DNA of 64,000 nt from Albifimbria verrucaria (GCA_020081605.1 JAHREC010000016.1:186001-250000); one strand, 5' to 3'; positions 47,287 through 58,722 are shown, counted from the stretch's first letter. Notes: generated by a model from the letters alone, not told the origin. Numbers and translations are program-made.

Positions 47287-50109
47287 ATGCCTCCCGCAGC
47301 GAGCCCGGCACCATCTCAAGACGACTCACACCAGCGGCGACGTCGCTCCGAGCAGCACCGGCACGCTCGGAATTCGAATCGGCGTGACCCTCGTCGGTAT
47401 GGATTGTGAGTATCCGCTTGGAGCCGGCCGGCAAGATGCCGTCATCAAAAACATGAAACTAACGCTGTGATTAACAACATCAAAGTGCCTGTCAAGTAAG
47501 TCTTAGGTCCTGACAAGACCGGGGTTGAAGATGCATTTATTTGTTGATTTCTTCTTATTATTTTTGAACTCGGGCTTACGTGTGCCAGAGTTGCAAGTCC
47601 CGGAAGATTAAGTGTACTGGGGAGCAACCCATATGTAGGGCTTGTCTCCGGTCCAACAACACTTGACTTTGGCCCACCCACAGTCAGAATAGGTATGACA
47701 GGTCGGACACGCGTATTCTGGAACTCGAGTTGGCCCTTCGGGAAAGTCAACAGCAGAACGAACGACTGAGTATCACAAGACAAAATCCGAAAATAGCTGA
47801 TGCCGTAAATCCTAGCGGTGATGTGTCGCCCGCAGCATCTTTGCCTTCGCTTGTGCGCGGAAGCTCACCGCATGCATCACCTAGTGATGGCCCTTCTACT
47901 ACCATTGATGCTTCGATCTGGTCCCAGGTAGGCATTGGAGAAGATGGCTCAATCACTTACAACGGTCCCACAAGCCGATTCCATGCCGGACCCTTAACCG
48001 GAAATGGTCCGTCGCCATTATCTGGCCAAGCCCTCCATGGCACGTCCCAGGATGCTGGTTCCAAATTGGCTCATGCTGAGCGTCTACGGTCCCAGTATGA
48101 TTTACTTGATACAGTTTGGGCGCCTTTAGCCAAGTCTAAGTCCATGTCTGCGTTTGGTGTAACAAGCGAAATGGGTTGGCAACTGCTTGAGATGTACTGG
48201 ACTTGGCTACACCCACTGCATAACTGCATTTATCGGCCAGGTATATATATGCATTTCCCTGGTGTTCAGTCGGGTAATAGAACGATATAGTTATTGACGC
48301 AAATATCAGTTTTCATAATGGATATGGCATTGAACGGTCCATACTATTCCGACTTCCTTCTTATGGCTGTTTTCGCATTGGCCGCTCGGCATCTCAGCCG
48401 ACAGGAGGGTGACTCAGTGGACTCCAATATGGGAGAAAGATTCTTCACGCGCGCCAAAATCCTATTAATGGATGAGTTAGATAATTCCAAACCGCGAATA
48501 CCTACTATTCAAGGTCTCCTCATTCTAGGAGGGCGTCAGTGTGCCATCGGTAAAAGCTCCCAAGGGTGGCTCTTCACGGGTATGGTGAGTCCACCTACTA
48601 GAAGATGTTTCGATTAGTCTCAATGCCGACTACTTATTTAAAAATTGCAGGCAACTAGAATGATGGTGGATATTGGAATACATCTCAATGCGAATCGCAT
48701 CGCCGAACTTGAGAAATTGACTCCGTCTGAAATCGAAACAAGAAAGCGTCTGTACAACTCGGCGTATATCTGGGATAAGACTCTCAGTCTTGCACTTGGG
48801 CGGGCCCCATCGTTGAGTAGCCCCCTTATGGGCCGAACGAAATCCGTAAGTCTATGCGTATTGTATAGAGACTCTTATAATCGCCTGTCTGCATACGGCT
48901 CCAGACGGTATCTGACCTTGGACCCAGTTGATCACTACGACAATGATCGTGACTGGCAGCCTAGCGACATTGACATCACCGACTCCACGTACAACCCAAC
49001 TCCGATGTACAACACAGCAACATTTTGCGCGTTTTGTCAACTTCATGTGGTACGCAAGCTTTTCAACACGTCTTTGCTATTGCAGTATACACTAAGGCCC
49101 GTCTTACCAGATAACAACCGATATGATGGCGCTTCTCTTCAGCCGCGGCCCTTCAGAAAACATCTACCCGGAGATTAAATGTATCTCTAACAGGTTGACT
49201 GAGTGGTTTGATGAATTACCTGCTTCGCTTAAGATTGAAGAAGGAATGAGCCAGTGTCCTCCACCTCACATAGCTTCGCTAAAGTAAGTTACGAAATACT
49301 AGGTCTCTTTTCGGCCAGGCTCACAACAAGAATCCAGTTTTCTATATCATACTCTCCATATTCTGCTTCTCCGGCCGCTCCTACATTCTCTTGATAATTC
49401 GCTCCGCAATTTATCCCTCGAGGTATGCGTTGATCATTCGAAAAAGATCCACGCAATCCACGAACTCTATACGAAAAGCTACCCCCACCGCTTAATGACG
49501 TATCAGGTAAGCTATTGTATATATACTGCGGCTACAGTTGATGTGCTTGATATGAGGCGTTCTGAAGCCTCTGCGCGCATTGATGCCGCTCGGCGGCTTG
49601 GTATGGCAGTTCGCACCCTACAAGAAGAAGCGAAACATACGCCTGGGAGTGGGCGAAGCTTAGATACAATAAGGCGACTGCTCACAGTTTGGGAACGGAA
49701 TGCACCACTCGACACTATGCAGAGCGAGACATATGCAGGGCTTAGTATTGACTCGGGTACCGAACCACAGCCACTGGGGCCAGTCCAGACGGAGGAGGCA
49801 CAGAACGGTTCGGTCGCACCACCGTCACTACAGGCAGCTGGGATGTCTGGGGCTTCAGAGTATGGAAATTCTGCGGCCCAAAGTGTAATTGAGGGGCTGC
49901 AGGCTTTCTATCGAGATATCAAAGCCCCTTTAGCTTTGGTATACTTGATACTGGAGCAGGATTCCATCCAGACTCATTTCCTTGGGACCTGGTCGAGTTC
50001 ATTGGCAACTCTCAGATGTATTGAGCTTAGAATGGAGGCATTCCGAAATCGATTAGTACAGACCACAACCCCAATTTTTAGCTGTGAAGACTCTCTAGAT
50101 GTTCAATGA
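47287..50109 (+). CDS. NirA-like Zn2Cys6 transcription factor
   Basis: A zinc-cluster regulator of the nitrogen-assimilation-factor (NirA) type. The 5' end is hard to resolve: the first Cys pair is probably split by an intron that ends near 47588. SCKSRKIKCTGEQPICRACL and RSNNT are clear, but the sixth Cys position reads TGA at about 47668. The middle region is strongly NirA-like: TSRFHAGP, WQLLEMYWTWLHPLHNCIYR, then after intron 48240-48314 FIMDMALNGPYYSDFLL and VFALAARHLS. Next come ATRMMVDIGIHLNANR after an intron near 48587-48649, the GPSENIYPEIK segment and a C-terminal Gln/Ser-rich part ending SCEDSLDVQ. Other frame shifts occur near 49130 and 48900. The start chosen is the first ATG in the region and is uncertain. 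It sits between the AtuA/CoA-transferase gene and a transporter, so it is the natural candidate regulator of this block. Confidence 0.72.
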
Positions 50110-50614
50110 ATCACTCTTGCGAATAACTACGAAGTCGAAGCAAGATATCCCTGGGTAATACGCTGAAACATAATAGTAATTCGAATTACAACACGTGGTA
50201 GGCTACGTGACTTTTTCTGGATGAGGCACCAATTATATGGAGCCCGTTAATTGAAACCATTTTGCTCTATTATCTGATGCGGTATAGCTGGATGTAACTC
50301 GACCCTAACATCAGTTATCCGCTTGTCAATTGGATTCGTAAATCCTACATCTATGATTCACAATGAGAAGAAGCCAGAGGATGTAAAATTGAGGTCAAAC
50401 AAGCTTATCTGCTCAGATGAATGGTAGCACCTTCGGCTTAATTTGTTACAAATTAACATTCTAATATGGGTGGTTCCCAGTACATGTTATTTCAATGATT
50501 TTCTTGATTTCCAATAGTCGTTACACCAAGAGTATGTGGCTATGTATAGATGTGCTTGATCAGGCCATCCGGTAGTCCCTTGTAAACTGAGGCCTAACCA
50601 TATGCCACAAAGTC
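50110..50614. other. intergenic between convergent genes
   Basis: A 505-base spacer between two 3' ends. Nothing recognised. Confidence 0.6.
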
Positions 50615-51890
50615 TTAAGTCACATAGCGGTACATCGGATGAGCATCACCCTTCTCAGCAATATCTGCGGGGACATGGTCGGTATCGCTCTTCCCATGTA
50701 CGCGGTCTCGATGGCGATTTTGGAGCCGCAGGCAGACGCTCAAAGCTACGGCCATGAGAGAGGCGGCAATAAGAACGCCTGCACATACCCACATTCCCTT
50801 GACGTAAAACGGTCCGTCATTCTTGGGAAAGAGGCGAGCACCAAGAATGGGTCCGCACTGGCCGAACATGCCGAAGATGGCTAGGCCTGCACCTCGTTTT
50901 GAGCTGGAGCCTTGGTTATCCGTGACCCAAGTGAAGGTCAGAGCAACAGCCGGGAAGACACCAGCACAAACAAGAAAAGTTGCAAAGTAGCGAACAGCTG
51001 TGCCATGAATGAGTGCGAGAAGAATGTATCCAACTGCCCCCACGCAGCAGAAGACGAAGACAAAGGGACCGCGCTGACCTACACGGTCTGAAATCATGCT
51101 CATGACTACGCACACAACGTAGGCTGCAATGTATGGACAGGCAGAGAGGCCCTGAGCATTGATCGATGTGTAGCCCATGTCTTTCAAGATGGTGGGTAGA
51201 TAAGCCGGGAGCGAGCCGAATGCCGTGTTCAGACAGAAAATAATGAAGGCCTGCATGTAGTTCTTGTAATCATAGAAGGCAGCAAAAACTTGGCTGAAAT
51301 TGAGCTTTCTCTCTGTGTCATCTCCACGGCCTTTGATGGCACGTCGACTTATGATTTCATTATGTCTAGCAGTGAGGAATCGGCATTGTGAAGGAGAAGC
51401 TGGCAGATAGTAGTAGGCGAGCGTCGCCAAAAACAGAGTTGGAATGCCCTCTATAATCAAGGTCAGCTTTGAACAAATGAAAACCGCATCTCTGTCGCTG
51501 ATTACTTACCAACAATGAATAATAGTTGCCAATTATGGATTTTGGTCTTTCCATGGACGATGCCGTACGCCAAAGCGGATGCGAAGCAGTTGGCAAGAGG
51601 CGAAAAGGACATGAATAGCCCATAACGCAATCCCATCTCGCGTCGGTGATAGAAGAATGTCAGGTACAACGCGACAGCTGGAACGAAACCAGCCTCGAAC
51701 GCGCCGATCAAGAATCGGAGAGCCATCAAACCGGCAAAGTTGGTCGTTGCGGCTTGCAAGATACTGGCGACCCCCATCCAAAGGCCATGCAAAATGTCCA
51801 GAGCTGTTATACGTGAAATTAGTATCAATTCGTATAATTCTTGTGGGAACTTCATACCGGCAATGGCATAAACTTCCAAACCAGAATAAG
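50615..51890 (-). CDS. MFS transporter, anion:cation symporter family, N-terminus missing
   Basis: A transporter of the same broad family as the one at 1-2.8 kb. It reads from about TM3 onward: ALDILHGLWMGVASILQAAT, GLMALRFLIGAFEAGFVPAV, YGIVHGKTKIHNWQLLFIVE (across an intron at about 51450-51508), ISDRVGQRGPFVF and VTDNQGSSSKRGAG, with a C-terminus ending DAHPMYRYVT at 50615. An intron at about 51803-51858 (GTATGA..ACAG) precedes ALDILHG. Upstream, only short exon-like pieces (YSGLEVYAIA; perhaps MNVGL) can be found before the divergent cyclase gene begins at 52003. TM1, TM2 and the DRxN motif are therefore absent. There is no frame break in the remaining 360 residues, unlike its neighbours. 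Either a truncated transporter or one with a very unusual 5' end; transport function is doubtful. Confidence 0.7.
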
Positions 51891-52002
51891 CTACAAACGG
51901 GTTAGTAGGAGGACTTTAAACACCATCAAGATAGATGAGGAGATTTACCCAGGCCGACGTTCATACGGTACAACAGAGTACATCAACAAGTTTTGCGACA
52001 AG

Positions 52003-53127
52003 ATGGCAAACCATTACTCTCAATCAAACCGGCCTGCATTCGACCAGCTACCCTACCGGAGTGGTGACCCAAAATACTCAGCTTGGGGTCTCTGGGGAAC
52101 TGAGGATGAACTGGGAACTTTAAATTTGCTTACAACTACTACTGTCCAGCATGCTGCCAAAGAAATAGTCACTGGACAGCAGCTTACGCTTAAGTAAGTA
52201 TTTGCGCGGGTTTCGTTGTTGTGTCTAATAAGTGTAGTCTATCGATTGACGCATTCATACAACCCATGAACCCTGTAAGAAAAGCATGCACTCACAAAAT
52301 CATTGCTAAAGGCTATGCGAATGACGATGAGGTTAGTATAGCTCTCCTGTTGCAAAACATGAATCCCCATAATGACATAGGCTACGAAGCTCGACATAAA
52401 TACTCAAGGGTCCAGTCACTGGGATGGCCTACGGCACTATCCGTACCAAGAAGGGCTTTTATACTACAATGGGGCTACTGAATCAGACATCGTGGGGTCT
52501 GGCGCAAATAGCAAGATCGGCATCCAAAGTGAGGGCTATAGAATCCCGAAAAATGCATTGAGTGCTGACTATCTCAGACATTTCGAAGCAGGGCATTGTT
52601 GGACGTGGAGTCTTGTTGGATTGGGCTTCATACGCCAGCGATATGGGCATTAATATCAATCCATTCGAGTCCTTTGAGATTCCTCTGAGTCACTTGAAAC
52701 AAATCGCAGTAAAGCAAGGAATAACGTTCCGTTGTGGAGATATTCTCTTTGTCCGCACAGGCTGGTTAAAAGCGTATCGGGAACTTAGCCAGGAGTAACA
52801 AGCCGCCTTGCCTCGCCGAAAATCTAGGACCTCGTGTGGTGTCGAGGCATCGGAAGAGATGATACGCTGGCATTGGGAAAACGAGTTTGCGGCAGTCGCG
52901 AGTGACACAGTGGCCTACGAGGCCTGGCCCAGCCGACGGCCAGTTGGCGTCTCATTGCATGAGGTTTTCCTCAGTGGCTGGGGATGCCGATTGGTGAGAG
53001 CTTTGATTTGGAGGTTCTGGCTGACAAATGTAAGGAAGAGGGTCGTTGGACATTTTTCTTGACGAGTGTGCCTCTTGATATACCGGGCGGTGTTGCAAGT
53101 CCTCCAAACGCGATAGCAATTTTATAA
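52003..53127 (+). CDS. cyclase-family (kynurenine-formamidase-like) hydrolase
   Basis: A putative metal-dependent hydrolase of the cyclase/formamidase superfamily. The start is ATG 52003 (MANHYSQSNRPAFDQLPYR). Introns 52194-52237, 52332-52389 and 52529-52577 join WGTEDELGTLNLL, NLSIDAFIQPMNP, GSSHWDGLRHYPYQEG (metal-site region) and QGIVGRGVLLDWASYA. Then come ITFRCGDILFVRTGWLKAY and WHWENEFAAVASDTVAYEAW. A missing C near 52991 breaks GWGCPIGESFDLE, and the protein then ends PPNAIAIL at 53125-53127. A TAA at 52796-52798 lies in the correct frame between LSQE and QAALPRRK and has no intron explanation, so the gene may carry a genuine nonsense codon. Family members hydrolyse cyclic or formyl amides, esters or related ring compounds. 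It is divergent from the truncated MFS gene, within about 110 bases. Confidence 0.72.
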
Positions 53128-53627
53128 GAGATGGATATACCTTTGAGATCAGTGAGGCGTGAGAAGTATGTTACCCTTATACTATTTCAACTATTGTAGT
53201 AATACACTAGTATGATGATTAGGAAGCTATGATTATGGAAGTGAAGAGTAAGTGACAGCATATTGGTTCTCTTAAGAAGAATATGGCTTATACAGACTAA
53301 AGTAATAACTATTGATTGTCAGAAATCAGTAAGACAAGCACCTTGGAAATTAAAGTAAAATGTAGTGCAAGAATTATTTGATATCAAAATTGTTATTAAA
53401 TGAGGGTTTAGTATACTTGAGGTTTGGTAATTTACATATATCTGATAGTGAAGTTATGGACCTAAAACATTAAAGGATAAATATTACTGGTCAGAAACGA
53501 AGAAATAATACTAATAAAGCGCTATCAACTAGGATGCAAATATAACAGATAATAATCAATAATTAAACATTTAATGAGTTAAATTTTATTGCTTTTTATG
53601 CTTCCTACTACAGCCAATTCTCTGAGA
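53128..53627. other. AT-rich island between convergent genes
   Basis: A 500-base AT-rich spacer with many TA steps. No gene seen. Confidence 0.6.
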
Positions 53628-54466
53628 CTAACCTTCTAGACATTTCTTATATGTGTCAAAGTCTCTTATAGCCCACAAATATGCAATCTTTCCACCGTCG
53701 AGTGTATAGAAAGCATGCTCAGGAAATCGCATCGACCTGCCTGTCGGTGGAATTCCTAACCAGGAGCCCACTGGTTTTCCACTCAACTCAATCCTGGAAG
53801 CAATCTGTTGCGACACATCATCCACGATAATATCAGTAAGTTTGAGGTGCATGCCTTCAACTTGCTCGAAACTATCCTCGATGAAGAGTCGGTACTGATC
53901 TAGGTTGGACACATGTAGATTATGCGTCACTACAGGCTGGACGAACTTGTGGAGGTTCTCTTTCGTGGTCTGCGCGTTGATGGTATCAAGGTAACCTCGA
54001 TACATGGCTGCGATATCAAAGTTCATAGGTGGCAATGAATAGGTTAGGCTTGGTGTGCGTGGTGCCTCAGGGTGCCGGCGCGTAATGCATCCACGTCCAC
54101 CAAGTTATCCGTGCGAACAATCTTGTTTTCATCGTTGAACCAAGTAAGTGTATACTCTGACCACTCAATGGGTTTCCCGGTCACTGAGGCGCCCAGGTAA
54201 GGACTTTTGAGGGTACCGCGATGAATAAGCCGAGCTGCAGTAGCCTGTGCAGTGGTATCCACGATGAGCGTATCAAGCTCTATCTTGGTCACAGAAGAGG
54301 CTTCGAGAATATCGAATACACGACGAACATATTGCTCTTTGTCGATCCGCTCACCGTCATGGTCTGCTACTTCCGCAACCGAGTTGGACACGAACTGAGT
54401 ATCTCGATTATTGAGAGCATTGATCCAGTCATGATATGCTTGTATATACTGCTCTCGAGAAGACAT
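53628..54466 (-). CDS. tandem SnoaL-like (NTF2-fold) protein
   Basis: Two SnoaL-like domains follow each other. The first starts at ATG 54466 (MSSREQYIQAYHDWINALNN) and has AEVADHDGERIDKEQYVRRV, KIELDTLIVD, HRGTLKSPYLG and VTGKPIEWSEYTLTWFNDENK. The second has IAAMYRGYLDTINAQTTKEN, VVTHNLHVSNLDQYRLFIED, KLTDIIVDD, LGIPPTGRSMRFPEHAFYT and GKIAYLWAIRDFDTYKK, ending at 53628. One frame stops at 54044, but a single missing C near 54070 lets the first domain run into a Pro-rich linker (PEAPRTPSLTYSLPPMNF) and into the second domain, so I call one gene of about 280 residues. SnoaL-type proteins cyclise or hydrate small metabolites, or act as isomerases. No signal peptide. It closes the possible catabolic cluster. 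Confidence 0.75.
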
Positions 54467-55548
54467 TATGTCTTTTTCCGGATAGGCAAAAAGGTAAAGA
54501 TTAGAATATGCTGCCCTTCTTCGATATGAAGTGGGATGAGAAAGATAGGACATTACAAACAGTGAACCCAGTAACCTTTTCAATATATTCAGTTTGGCCC
54601 CCACGCTTGCGGGATTATTTGGGAATCCCTGGCGCCAAGGTCAGCAGTAATCCTTTCAGGATTCTGATATGCAGCTTGCCAATCAAATTCTTTTGGCTTC
54701 TGCTTCTCATAACCTGTATTTGGTTGAGAACCAATAATGCAAGATCGGATATTCATTTGCTGGGGCTTCCCATTACCTTATTAATTCTATTTAAAGTTAT
54801 GGTACATCCTAATATTAGTGCTATCCAGGGTGCGAATATCTCGTAGGCTTCCTTGAACCTTTAACTTAGGATTCTATGGCTAATTGTGCTTAGAATACTG
54901 TAAGAAAAGAGACTATAAGTAGACGTGATACTCTTGGATTTGGTTACTGTGAGCCCTGATTGTAGAAGAGATTCGACTATGATAGAAAGCACATACTAGA
55001 GATACTAGCAGAGACGTACCTCTAGAAAGAAAAAAATCTTTTGCTATGGTTAATGGGGTATGATCCTCATCATTATCCAAGATATGAACCCTGCAGCCAG
55101 CTGGGTATGCCTCGAACCCCCAAATTTGCTATTCCCTCCCGTCATTATGCGGTCAGCCATGGCTCCACAGAGCGCAGCATGTTGCCGCATTTTGTTTTGT
55201 TAGCCCACTCCTTCTTCGATCGGGCTCTACGAAATCATGTGAGCTCAAAGTCTTAGGTGCAGAGCATAGCAGGATTCTCATAACCAGTCAAGGAGGAGAA
55301 GTATGAAACGGATAATACATGTCATTCCCTGCATCTGCACATCCTCTTCTTACCCCTCAACCCTCGCCACATACTCTTCTCTTGAACTTGAAGAATTTTG
55401 TACCTAGCCGCCGGCTACAATTGGCACTATTAAGCTTTCACAGATTCTTTTTGCAGGCATCTTCGATGCCTGTAGGACGAGCTTTACCCCTCAATCAGCG
55501 AAAGCAATATCAAAGCTGGTGTTGAATATCTCGCATTTTAAGGGCACT

Positions 55549-55912
55549 GGCACGACTGGCCATGGTTTCGCTGCCTACAGCGGCGCAAACTGCCGCCATT
55601 GCGTCAACGGTGGTACCAGCTGCAAGGATTGCTATAGGAACATTACAGCTAGCGCTAGCCAAAGAGCCTACGGTGCGAAGGAACAATATCATCTTGTCGA
55701 GGATTCCGATTGCTGAGGCAGAGACCTGTTTCTAAACACCCGTGATCGCGAAGCCGGAGCTCTTAAGTCTTTCCAATGCTACTGCTGTGGTTGTGGCAAA
55801 GCTACTCCGCGAGTACGGGGCGGATTATAGGCCCGAGAAAGACCAGGGAGAGATGCTCCTAAATTTTGGCGACATAAATCTGAGAGGGCAGTTGCATGAT
55901 GCTGCCTAGAAG
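55549..55912 (+). pseudogene. unrecognised open stretch, possible gene remnant
   Basis: A frame after a possible acceptor (TTTAAG at about 55543) reads ALARLAMVSLPTAAQTAAI, then VPAARIAIGTLQLALAKEPT and NNIILSRIPIAEAE. After a break near 55730 it goes on with VIAKPELLSLSNATAVVVAK, REYGADYRPEKDQGEM and NFGDINLRGQ, ending at TAG near 55910. The composition is protein-like (Ala/Leu-rich, charged end), but I recognise no family and find no clear start. Confidence 0.25.
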
Positions 55913-56625
55913 GCTATCAATTTCCAAATGGAACATTTGTATCGTGTCAAACCGCTGTTTAATACAGTGGATGGCTGAACGGCTGTTAATCTGGTCAAGC
56001 CCAGCGAATCTGCAAAGATTTGTGGCTGGTTCAGGTAACCCTGCCTCGACCAGAATGTAATTTGGCTTCAATGAGACCGTATCTAGCTGTAACTATCCTC
56101 CCGCAAATACCGGCATCTATCAGTAAACACTTTGTAAGATGGAGCGAGCCAATGCATATGCGTAATGTCAATAAGTCCATAATTATAAATTGATTCATTT
56201 ACTCAGAGTATTGGTCATTTTGGTAGGGATAGGCTTACTCAAAACTGCATGAAAAGCATTGGCAGTATCTTGATAAACTTTGTTATCTATATTATAGGTG
56301 AGTCAGGATATATCGAGAGTTATCTTTACTGTGATATACTAGAAAGCCTTAAGTATTGTAGTTCAGGCACTCTGTAATGCCGGCGAAGCTACTAGTTTTA
56401 TATTATGTTGCCGCTAATTAGTCCAAAGGGTCTTCCAGTTATCTGTTTGGTTTTGTATAGTTATAGAAAGCATCCACAATCTATAGCCTCAGCCTTTTGT
56501 CTTCGTGCTTCATCCTTGCCTCCCCTCGCCGCCAGTGAAGAGATGGTACATTCAAACTGTAATTATCCGTTTAAGATAGTTAACCAGCCCTTCTTTATTC
56601 GGCTCTGCTAGTCGCTTCTCCTACA

Positions 56626-57057
56626 TCATGCCCGATTCTCTAGTCGTGGGTAATTATAGGGACAGTAACACCTGTCCTCCGTCAATAGGTTGTTCCAGAA
56701 GACTGCACTTTCCTCGACACATCGTGTAACCAAGAGGCCTGCGAAGATATTGTGAATCGCTGGTGCTTTGTTGGGAATTTCATTGGATGTGTGCGTATGA
56801 ACATTTGAAATTAAGGCTGAAAAAGACTCTGAGTTGACTTTGACAGCTGCTAGAACTTGTCGCCAAGTGTGCCTGCGATGGTCGCAATGTGAGCCAGTTA
56901 CATATAATAATCGAGTAAAGGTTTCTACCTCCAGATTACAGTCCTCCCTCCTGTTTCCTCTGCTAATCATTTCGGCACATGGTGATACGATATCATGTTG
57001 AGCAGAAAGAAACAATTCAATATATTTCCCTGCCAAACTAGCTTTGCTTAACTCCAA
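56626..57057 (-). CDS. hypothetical 143-residue protein
   Basis: An uninterrupted minus-strand frame from ATG 57057 (MELSKASLAGKYIELFLSAQ) to 56626, containing LEVETFTRLLYVTG, WRQVLAAVKVNSESFSALIS and HNIFAGLLVTRCVEESAVFW. It has a globular-protein-like composition with regular helix-like hydrophobic spacing, but no family I recognise. It could be chance or a remnant, and there is no splice or neighbour support. Confidence 0.3.
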   Translation of the reverse strand: MELSKASLAGKYIELFLSAQHDIVSPCAEMISRGNRREDCNLEVETFTRLLYVTGSHCDHRRHTWRQVLAAVKVNSESFSALISNVHTHTSNEIPNKAPAIHNIFAGLLVTRCVEESAVFWNNLLTEDRCYCPYNYPRLENRA

Positions 57058-57440
57058 AGTGACAACAAGAGGTGACTTTTAATCAGACGACCATGGAGAA
57101 AAAGTCCGTCGCGTATGAGGCGCACTATTGATTGCAGGTCGATTGACTAACAGGGGTTTCCGCCCCATTCGATCAACCAAACCCTTGTTTTGGCCATTTT
57201 TAGGGTCTAGCGCTCCCGTAAGAGGCTAAAATGATTTGATTCAGCTGAAGATGGGAAATGAGTCTCCTGGACAAGCACAGCTACTTCGACTCATGACATG
57301 AGGAGTATAAAGTGTTGAAATGGCCCGCACTCTCCTGGGGATGATGAGTCTTTTGCTCCTTGTCGTTCTTTGACCGGGTTCCACGCCTTGCATTATCTGA
57401 CCCTATACTTTCATTTACGAGACGTGGTTCCTCTATCATT

Positions 57441-58722
57441 ATGAAGTTCTCCTTGGCCTTGGCCTCGTTGGCCCTGACAGGCAGTGTCCGAGCTGCCGCG
57501 GTTCCGCCCTGCAAAGCTTGTAGGCAAGATTCTTGCATGGATGGTTTGTGAGCCTGGATACGAGCACGGGTCCTGTCTTGTTAACAGTCTCTAGCTATTG
57601 TGCAGAGTGAGTGCGGCGACTACCTAGTTATTGTCGAGACGCCCGCCACAAAGTGAGTACTTTCAGTGTCGTAAACTTAGACATGAGCTGACATATTCTA
57701 GAACCGTATTCGAAACCCAGATTGTCAGCGTTATTCCTACCGAAATATCGATCGTAACTGCCTCGACGACCATCATCAACAATGTGACGACCACGGTTCC
57801 CGTCGTGGCCTACACCACGGTTGACTATACTGTCACTGTTACTGCCAGCGCCACTGTAACCGAAGTTGTTTCTGAAACTCAAACAGTGACGGCTGAAGCT
57901 GTCCTTGCGCCTTCCAAGCGTGCTCAAGATCCTCTGCAAGACGACTTCGATATGCCCGAGTATGCCTCTGCTTGCGTGGATATCTTCCAATATTCTTCCG
58001 CATGCGACTGCATTGGCTTTACCCCAGCACCAGCACAGCACCTGCACCCTTGACGACCAGCACTGTCACATCAACCGTTACGCTCCCGACCAGTGTTGTT
58101 CTTTCCACGGGTGAAACCGTCGTCGTCACGAAGACAGGAACGCCCATTCCTGTGACTGCCACGGTCTCCACGATCCCAGTGTCCCAGGCAGTTGAAACTT
58201 TTACTACCACCACCGTCATCGCCACAACGTTGAGAACTGAAACCTCTTTTGAGACCGTGACTCCTGTTCCGGCTCCTACACCAACTGTGTATCTCTCAGC
58301 TGGGGATAACAACCTTGTTGAAAACATCAACATCCCCCGGCGCCGAGATTGGAGTTATTGTGACAGTTCGTCAGACGACCCTTCCAGCCAAGTTGTCCAT
58401 TGATCCTATCAGCGGTACGGTGGCCCTCTTTCAGTCTCCGGCAACTACTGTGCCGTACTCTTTTACTACTACGATAGGAACACTGCATTTTCATATGTCC
58501 AGTTAACAACGGAACGCGTCTCAAACATTCTTGGAGTAAAGAAACTTCCATGTCGCCTCAACGCAGCAAAGACGCTTGTCTGTACTAATCAGGGCAGTCC
58601 GGTGGAATTTTGGCTATGCGGCAGGCACTTAGCTGTAATCTTCAATGGGCAAAGCCAGACGTTTATAAATTCTTGTGTCAACGGCGCGCGCACCGTTACA
58701 TTGGAGGGAATTGCTATATAAA
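57441..58722 (+). CDS. secreted Ser/Thr-rich, Cys-containing wall-type protein
   Basis: Start ATG 57441 with a signal peptide (MKFSLALASLALTGSVRAAA). A short Cys motif (CKACRQDSC) follows, then introns 57548-57607 and 57653-57701, and a long Thr/Val-rich part (TVFETQIVSVIPTEIS, TVTASATVTEVVSETQTVT). The segment YASACVDIFQYSSACDCIG is the hallmark of a family of fungal extracellular proteins in which Ser/Thr stretches are O-glycosylated. A second Thr-rich block and a C-terminal globular domain follow (KLSIDPISGTVALFQSP, FYYYDRNTAFSYVQLTTERV, LVCTNQGSPVEFWLCG), ending at 58722. One-base losses near 58022 (C run) and 58460 (T run) are repaired in this reading. No GPI signal is visible at the end. 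Likely a wall or matrix protein; no enzymatic role is suggested. Confidence 0.7.

Larger units (their letters stand above)
54467..57440. other. 3 kb stretch with only doubtful frames
   Basis: AT-rich parts at about 54840-55010 and 56080-56400. Two frames stand out and are listed separately (55549-55912 plus; 56626-57057 minus). Otherwise nothing is recognised. The right end should contain the promoter of the Ser/Thr-rich secreted protein. Confidence 0.5.

Noticed and set aside
43200..54466. Secondary-metabolite biosynthetic cluster (polyketide or peptide)
   Set aside because: No synthase backbone gene is present; SnoaL-like and cyclase proteins alone do not support it, so a catabolic reading was preferred.
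57628..58333. Minus-strand frames opposite the Ser/Thr-rich secreted protein
   Set aside because: Val-rich translations are the expected complement of Thr-rich codons; the plus strand has the signal peptide, introns and Cys motif.
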